Source: Clostridia bacterium
Lineage (GTDB): Bacteria; Bacillota; Clostridia; Oscillospirales; CAG-272
Direction: 5' to 3'
NCBI GenBank assembly: GCA_017386965.1
Contig: JAFOGE010000025.1
Location: forward strand, 1-9,263
Length of the DNA: 9,263 nt
Part shown: positions 5,748 to 9,263 of the stretch, in pieces
Layout of the letters: each line of letters starts with the position of its first letter
Numbering within the stretch: position 1 is the stretch's first letter
Notes under the pieces: generated by a model
The model's database searches: none
Told to the model about the DNA's origin: nothing
Seen by the model: the letters and a program-made list of their open reading frames with translations, nothing else
Translations under genes and position numbers: made by a program

Positions 5748-6641
5748 TCAAATTTCAGAAAGGATCGAAAGCCCCTCAGGGCACTCCCGCATGCAAAAGA
5801 CGTGCGCACGCTCCATGGGGGACCTTTCGGGTGCGTGCAAGCACATCCGCAGTGCGCCGTTAAAATCGCGGAAGAACATCGCATGCCCTCCGTTCCCGTC
5901 AAATAAGGGCAGATCACCATGCCGCCACGGGCCGCGGATGCTGCCATTCTCCGAGATCGCGTAAAGGACGACGTAGCGATCCTGTAAGTACGGTGACCAG
6001 GTAAGCAGCAGACGTCCGTCGCTCAGTCGTTGCACAAAGGGCGCATCCGAGCCGTAGCGTACAAAGCCCTTGCCGTCCTTGGAAACGCGGTGCGGCGTAT
6101 CCCGCGAGATGGGAGCCTCGTCCGATGCAAAAAGCAAGAAGGGCTTGCCCACGATCTCACTCAGATCCGCACTTACCTGCGCACCCCGGATCTCTCCAAC
6201 GTACGCATCCTTTTCCTTGACGTAATTGTCCGGCCAATCGTGCGAATACACGATATACGGTGTGTCGCCGTCCACAAAGAGCGTACCGTCGATGCAGCTT
6301 TGCCCGAGGGGAGTCAAAGGACGGTTGCGCACCGGGACAAAGCACCCGTCGGGGCGGTCTGCCACGGCCACCTGTGTTCCGCGCAGTCCGTTTTTGCCAA
6401 GCAACGACACAAAAAGATAGAACCGTGAATTGTAAAAATGCACCTCCGATGCCCAAACGTCACGCGAGGCCCAGGAGTCGTCGGGTATGGTAAAGACGTC
6501 ACAATGCTCCTCCCAATGCTCCAGGTCCCGACTGCGATAGCAAAAGACCGTGCGCTCCTCACGGGTGCCGTACATATAGTAGTACCCTTGAAAGGCAACG
6601 ATAAACGGATCTCGCACACGCAAGTGCAGCCGTTCGGTCAT
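5748..6641 (-). CDS. GH43-like cytoplasmic glycosidase
   Basis: The 297-residue protein reads as a single five-bladed beta-propeller of the GH43 type, a family that includes arabinosidases and xylosidases. Seen motifs: RDPF at 10-13 with Asp11 as likely catalytic base, WASEVH at 63-68, IDGTLF at 117-122 with Asp118 as likely pKa-tuning residue, SDAPFV at 198-203 where many members have EGP, and GGHAMFF at 251-257. The general acid would therefore be Asp199; from memory a TDGP variant exists in some GH43 subfamilies. Substrate cannot be read from sequence. No signal peptide is present, so it should act on imported oligosaccharides. The ATG at 6641 is preferred because AAGGGAG lies eight bases upstream; a GTG three codons earlier (6650) would sit on that site. 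It follows the YitT-like gene by 30 bases and ends at a terminator. Confidence 0.85.
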   Translation of the reverse strand: MTERLHLRVRDPFIVAFQGYYYMYGTREERTVFCYRSRDLEHWEEHCDVFTIPDDSWASRDVWASEVHFYNSRFYLFVSLLGKNGLRGTQVAVADRPDGCFVPVRNRPLTPLGQSCIDGTLFVDGDTPYIVYSHDWPDNYVKEKDAYVGEIRGAQVSADLSEIVGKPFLLFASDEAPISRDTPHRVSKDGKGFVRYGSDAPFVQRLSDGRLLLTWSPYLQDRYVVLYAISENGSIRGPWRHGDLPLFDGNGGHAMFFRDFNGALRMCLHAPERSPMERAHVFCMRECPEGLSILSEI

Positions 6642-6671
6642 TGAATCCACTCCCTTCCCCGTCGTTGAGGA

Positions 6672-7535
6672 TTATTTTTGTTTTTTCTCTGCTTGAAAGG
6701 TCTTTGGCATATACCGCACCTCATTGACCGAATAGACCGTTACAAAGGCCTCCGGATCAATCTTGCGAACGCGGTCCATGAGCGAACGGTACTCCTGCTT
6801 GTCAACGATGGTAACGATCTCCTTGCGGATCACGTTGTTATAGGCGCCGATGCTATCGTACAGTGTAGCCCCACTGTGCAGCTCGTGAAGCAGATAGTCC
6901 AGCAACTCATCCACCTTGTTCGAAATAATGCAAACGCGGCGTTTGATGTTCAGGCCGAAAATGAAGCGATCCACCACCATTCCGCTGAAATAGGTTCCGA
7001 GAACGCTCAACACGACCGTCTTGGTATCGTAACACACCGCAGAGGACAATGCCACCGCGACACCGCAGACAGACACCGCCGTGCCAAGGCCGATCCTGCA
7101 ATACTTGCTGACGATCTTTGCAAGGATATCAATGCCGCCGGAGGAGGCGTTGTAGGAAAACAGAATGGCCATTGCCATTCCGACCGTAATGATGTAGCAC
7201 ATTACGTCCAGAACCGGATCCTGCGTCAGAGATTGAAAATTGGGAAAAATAAGCTCCAGCACGCCAAGTGCGATCGGAATCGTAATCGAGGTATAAATCG
7301 TCTTCCCTCCGAATTCCGAGCCGATCAGGAGGAATCCCATGATAAGCAAAAAGACGTTGAGAATCAAAGAAAGTGCCGACACGGGCAACGGAATAAAATT
7401 GCTCAGCACCATCGCGATCGCCGTTCCGCTTCCAACAGCAACATGACTTGGGAGCATAAAGAAAAAGATTCCTACGGCAGCCAGGATGGCTCCAAAGGTA
7501 ATAATAAGGTATTCCTTGATGGCTTTTTTTATCAT
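6672..7535 (-). CDS. YitT-family membrane protein (DUF161/DUF2179)
   Basis: The 287-residue integral membrane protein matches the YitT family in length and layout: about five to six hydrophobic segments in residues 9-190 (roughly 9-29, 34-72, 80-98, 110-128, 148-166, 172-192) and a cytoplasmic C-terminal DUF2179 domain at about 198-275. Family-like features are SSGGIDILAKI at 131-141 in the membrane part, and SGATLYDSIGAY at 221-232 and IDPEAFVTVY at 259-268 in the soluble domain. The function of most YitT proteins is not established; transport or ligand sensing through DUF2179 has been suggested. The ATG has an AGGA about 11 bases upstream, slightly longer spacing than ideal. It is the first gene of a two-gene unit with the GH43-like protein. 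Confidence 0.9.
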   Translation of the reverse strand: MIKKAIKEYLIITFGAILAAVGIFFFMLPSHVAVGSGTAIAMVLSNFIPLPVSALSLILNVFLLIMGFLLIGSEFGGKTIYTSITIPIALGVLELIFPNFQSLTQDPVLDVMCYIITVGMAMAILFSYNASSGGIDILAKIVSKYCRIGLGTAVSVCGVAVALSSAVCYDTKTVVLSVLGTYFSGMVVDRFIFGLNIKRRVCIISNKVDELLDYLLHELHSGATLYDSIGAYNNVIRKEIVTIVDKQEYRSLMDRVRKIDPEAFVTVYSVNEVRYMPKTFQAEKKQK

Positions 7536-7574
7536 CTTTCGTGCGATCCTCTCTAAATAAGCTTTTCAAATATC

Positions 7575-7602
7575 ATTATAGCACAAAAAATCAAAAAGTC
7601 CA
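7575..7602 (-). promoter_or_regulatory. Promoter of the yitT-like / GH43 unit
   Basis: On the minus strand -10 TATAAT (7575-7580) has an extended TG and shares the 12-mer GTGCTATAATGA with the metF promoter. The best -35 is TGGACT (7597-7602) with 16-base spacing, only four of six consensus bases, so the extended -10 probably matters. Start of transcription would be near 7568, with a leader of about 33 nt. Confidence 0.7.
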
Positions 7603-7634
7603 TTCTTTTCTTTCAAAAAAATCCTCTTTCCCAC

Positions 7635-7668
7635 AAAAAAAGAAGACGAATGCATGCATTCGTCTTCT
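7635..7668 (-). terminator. Rho-independent terminator after the FlaA1-like gene
   Basis: A perfect 28-base palindrome (7641-7668; arms AGAAGACGAATGC and its complement, 13 bp each, two central bases) is followed on the minus strand by a run of seven T (7635-7641). It begins 26 bases past the stop of the sugar dehydratase gene. In RNA the central bases would open into a small loop. Confidence 0.93.
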
Positions 7669-7694
7669 GTATGAGAAACCAGTATCTGTAAAAA

Positions 7695-9263
7695 TCAAAC
7701 CGGCGCCTCTGCCTTTTCCTCGGCAGCATTTACCGTCTTCATCTGCTCCTCATAGGCATTTCCCTTATCCTCGGAGCCATGACGTCCCGCAGGATGATAA
7801 GTAGGAACGACCTCGGAAACCATATCGCGGATCCGATCCTCACATCCGTCATACGCCGCGTTCATCAGCTGAGGCAAACGGCGCAGGAAAAGATCCGTAT
7901 CAAAGGAGATCGGCTTACCGATGTGGATCAAGTGATTCGGTGTGGTCCTCATGCCCTCCTCGGACATCAGCTTTTCCTCATAGAGCTTTTCTCCGGGGCG
8001 CAGACCCGTGTAGGAAATCTCAATATCCACATCGGGGCGCAAGCCGGAAAGGCGGATCAAGTTGCGCGCCAGGGTGTCGATCTTTACGGGAGAGCCCATA
8101 TCCAAAACGAAGATCTCTCCGCCCTTGGCATAGGTTCCTGCCTGCAAAACAAGAGAGGCAGCCTCGGGAATGGTCATAAAGTAGCGAATGATGTCGGGGT
8201 GCGTTACCGTAACCGGTCCACCCTTTGCGATCTGCTCCTTGAAGCGAGGAATGACCGATCCGTTGCTTCCCAAAACGTTTCCGAAGCGCACGGCTACGAA
8301 CTCGGTCTTGGGTGCCTTTTCAAGCTTCGGATACTCCAATTCGTTAAAATCGGAGATTCCATGATTGACGCGAAGCGTGAAAAGCTCGTTCGCTTTTCCA
8401 TCGCGGATCTTTCGGTCAAAGCTCTGAACAATCATCTCGCAAAGGCGCTTGGAGGCTCCCATGATATTCGTGGGATTGACCGCCTTATCCGTGGAGATGA
8501 GAACGAAGCGACTGCATCCGTGCAGCATCGCAGCATACGCGGTTTTGTATGTACCCACGGCATTGTTCTTGATGGATTCGCAGGGGCTATCCTCCATCAG
8601 CGGCACATGCTTGTGCGCCGCTGCGTGGTAAACCACGTCGGGCTTGTATTTGCGGAACAGCTGATCCAATCTCTGGCTATCCCGCACCGATCCGATCAGA
8701 ACCTCCAGGTTCAGATTCGGATAGCGATCCTTCAATTCCAAACTGATCGCATGCGCGTTATTCTCGTAAATATCAAAAACGATCAGCTGCTTCGGGTTGT
8801 TTTTGGCAATCTGACGGCAGATCTCACTTCCGATAGAGCCTCCGCCTCCGGTAACCAGCACGACCTTGCCCGTAATGAAGTGGTAGATCTCATCCATATC
8901 CACCTGAACCGGCTCACGTCCGAGCAGATCCTCAACGGCAACGTCCCGCAAAGCACCCACGTTGACCTCTCCGGACACGAATTGGTAAACACCGGGAAGA
9001 TTCTTCAGCTCACATCCCGTTTCCTTGCAGATGTTGAGGATGTCGCGGCGATCGGATGCCGAGGCGCTGGGAATGGCCAGGAAGATCTTTTCAATACGAT
9101 ATTTCTCCACGTTGAGCAGAATCTCGTCACGTCCGCCTACGATCGGAACATCGTCAATGGAGCAGCCCCATTTGGTCTTATCATCGTCAATGATACAGCA
9201 AACACGGTCGTTGACCTCTTTGGCATGGTGAAGATCACGCAGAATGAGCTGTCCCGCAGAGCC
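7695..9263 (-). CDS. Membrane-type NDP-sugar 4,6-dehydratase/epimerase, FlaA1/CapD family (N-terminus beyond window)
   Basis: The frame is open to the right edge, so the 522 visible residues lack the start. A GTG at 9110 is internal, since the preceding 51 codons continue the domain. Members usually have about 600-650 residues, so some 100-130 are missing, expected to be four membrane helices. Visible: end of a Rossmann-like domain (GSAGQL at the edge, IIDDD, PIVGGRDEI), then the short-chain dehydrogenase domain from about 132 with TGGGGSIGSE at 138-147, AAAHKHVPLME at 213-223, STDKAVNPTNIMGASK at 257-272 and VRFGNVLGSNGSVIP at 324-338. Met268-x-x-x-Lys272 replaces the usual Tyr-x-x-x-Lys, as known for PglF/FlaA1-type UDP-GlcNAc 4,6-dehydratases, with Thr258-Asp259-Lys260 nearby. 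The likely role is making a deoxy-amino sugar nucleotide at the membrane for capsule or glycan synthesis. About 37 residues near 282-318 look like an insertion, and the tail is Ala/Glu-rich. Confidence 0.93.
   Translation of the reverse strand, partial: GSAGQLILRDLHHAKEVNDRVCCIIDDDKTKWGCSIDDVPIVGGRDEILLNVEKYRIEKIFLAIPSASASDRRDILNICKETGCELKNLPGVYQFVSGEVNVGALRDVAVEDLLGREPVQVDMDEIYHFITGKVVLVTGGGGSIGSEICRQIAKNNPKQLIVFDIYENNAHAISLELKDRYPNLNLEVLIGSVRDSQRLDQLFRKYKPDVVYHAAAHKHVPLMEDSPCESIKNNAVGTYKTAYAAMLHGCSRFVLISTDKAVNPTNIMGASKRLCEMIVQSFDRKIRDGKANELFTLRVNHGISDFNELEYPKLEKAPKTEFVAVRFGNVLGSNGSVIPRFKEQIAKGGPVTVTHPDIIRYFMTIPEAASLVLQAGTYAKGGEIFVLDMGSPVKIDTLARNLIRLSGLRPDVDIEISYTGLRPGEKLYEEKLMSEEGMRTTPNHLIHIGKPISFDTDLFLRRLPQLMNAAYDGCEDRIRDMVSEVVPTYHPAGRHGSEDKGNAYEEQMKTVNAAEEKAEAPV

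Noticed and set aside
9108..9110. GTG as start of the FlaA1-like protein
   Set aside because: The frame continues without a stop to the window edge and the upstream 51 codons encode conserved-looking Rossmann-type sequence.

Overview
The window looks like a chromosomal piece from an anaerobic, Gram-positive member of the Clostridia (Oscillospiraceae/Ruminococcaceae-like). This is inferred from the near-consensus TTGACA/TATAAT promoters with TG-extended -10 boxes, purine-rich Shine-Dalgarno sites, U-tract terminators, the split methionine synthase, a YitT-type membrane protein and a clostridial-type acid-less phosphoribosyltransferase. All seven genes lie on the minus strand, so transcription runs from right to left. 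There are no RNA genes, mobile elements, CRISPR arrays or plus-strand genes that I can support.

Layout in transcription order. (1) 9263-7695: a large membrane-type NDP-sugar dehydratase/epimerase (FlaA1/CapD family) whose N-terminus lies outside the window, closed by a terminator at 7635-7668. (2) 7535-6672 and 6641-5748: a YitT-family membrane protein and a cytoplasmic GH43-like glycosidase. They are 30 bases apart, share one promoter (7575-7602) and end at a terminator (5691-5728). (3) 5594-1674: a three-gene methionine operon of metF (methylenetetrahydrofolate reductase), a free-standing methionine synthase reactivation protein, and a methionine synthase that lacks the reactivation domain. 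Its promoter (5629-5657) carries a 13-base palindrome in the spacer. (4) 1588-950: an orotate phosphoribosyltransferase-like protein behind its own strong promoter (1622-1651). (5) 869-1: a Gly-rich membrane protein of unknown function, with a 27-base tandem repeat, running off the left edge.

The methionine operon is the clearest functional unit. MetF supplies 5-methyl-THF, the 803-residue MetH moves the methyl group through cobalamin to homocysteine, and the separate activation protein is expected to re-methylate oxidised cobalamin using AdoMet. The transcript leader is only about 28 nt, too short for a SAM riboswitch or T-box, so control probably acts at the promoter.

Most of the window is ordinary core metabolism and envelope biology. 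I see no clear new multi-gene system. The best second looks are the phosphoribosyltransferase fold with Ala-Ala where the PRPP-binding acidic pair should be, the Gly-rich membrane protein, the possible operator in the metF promoter, and the GH43 protein with Asp at the expected general-acid site.
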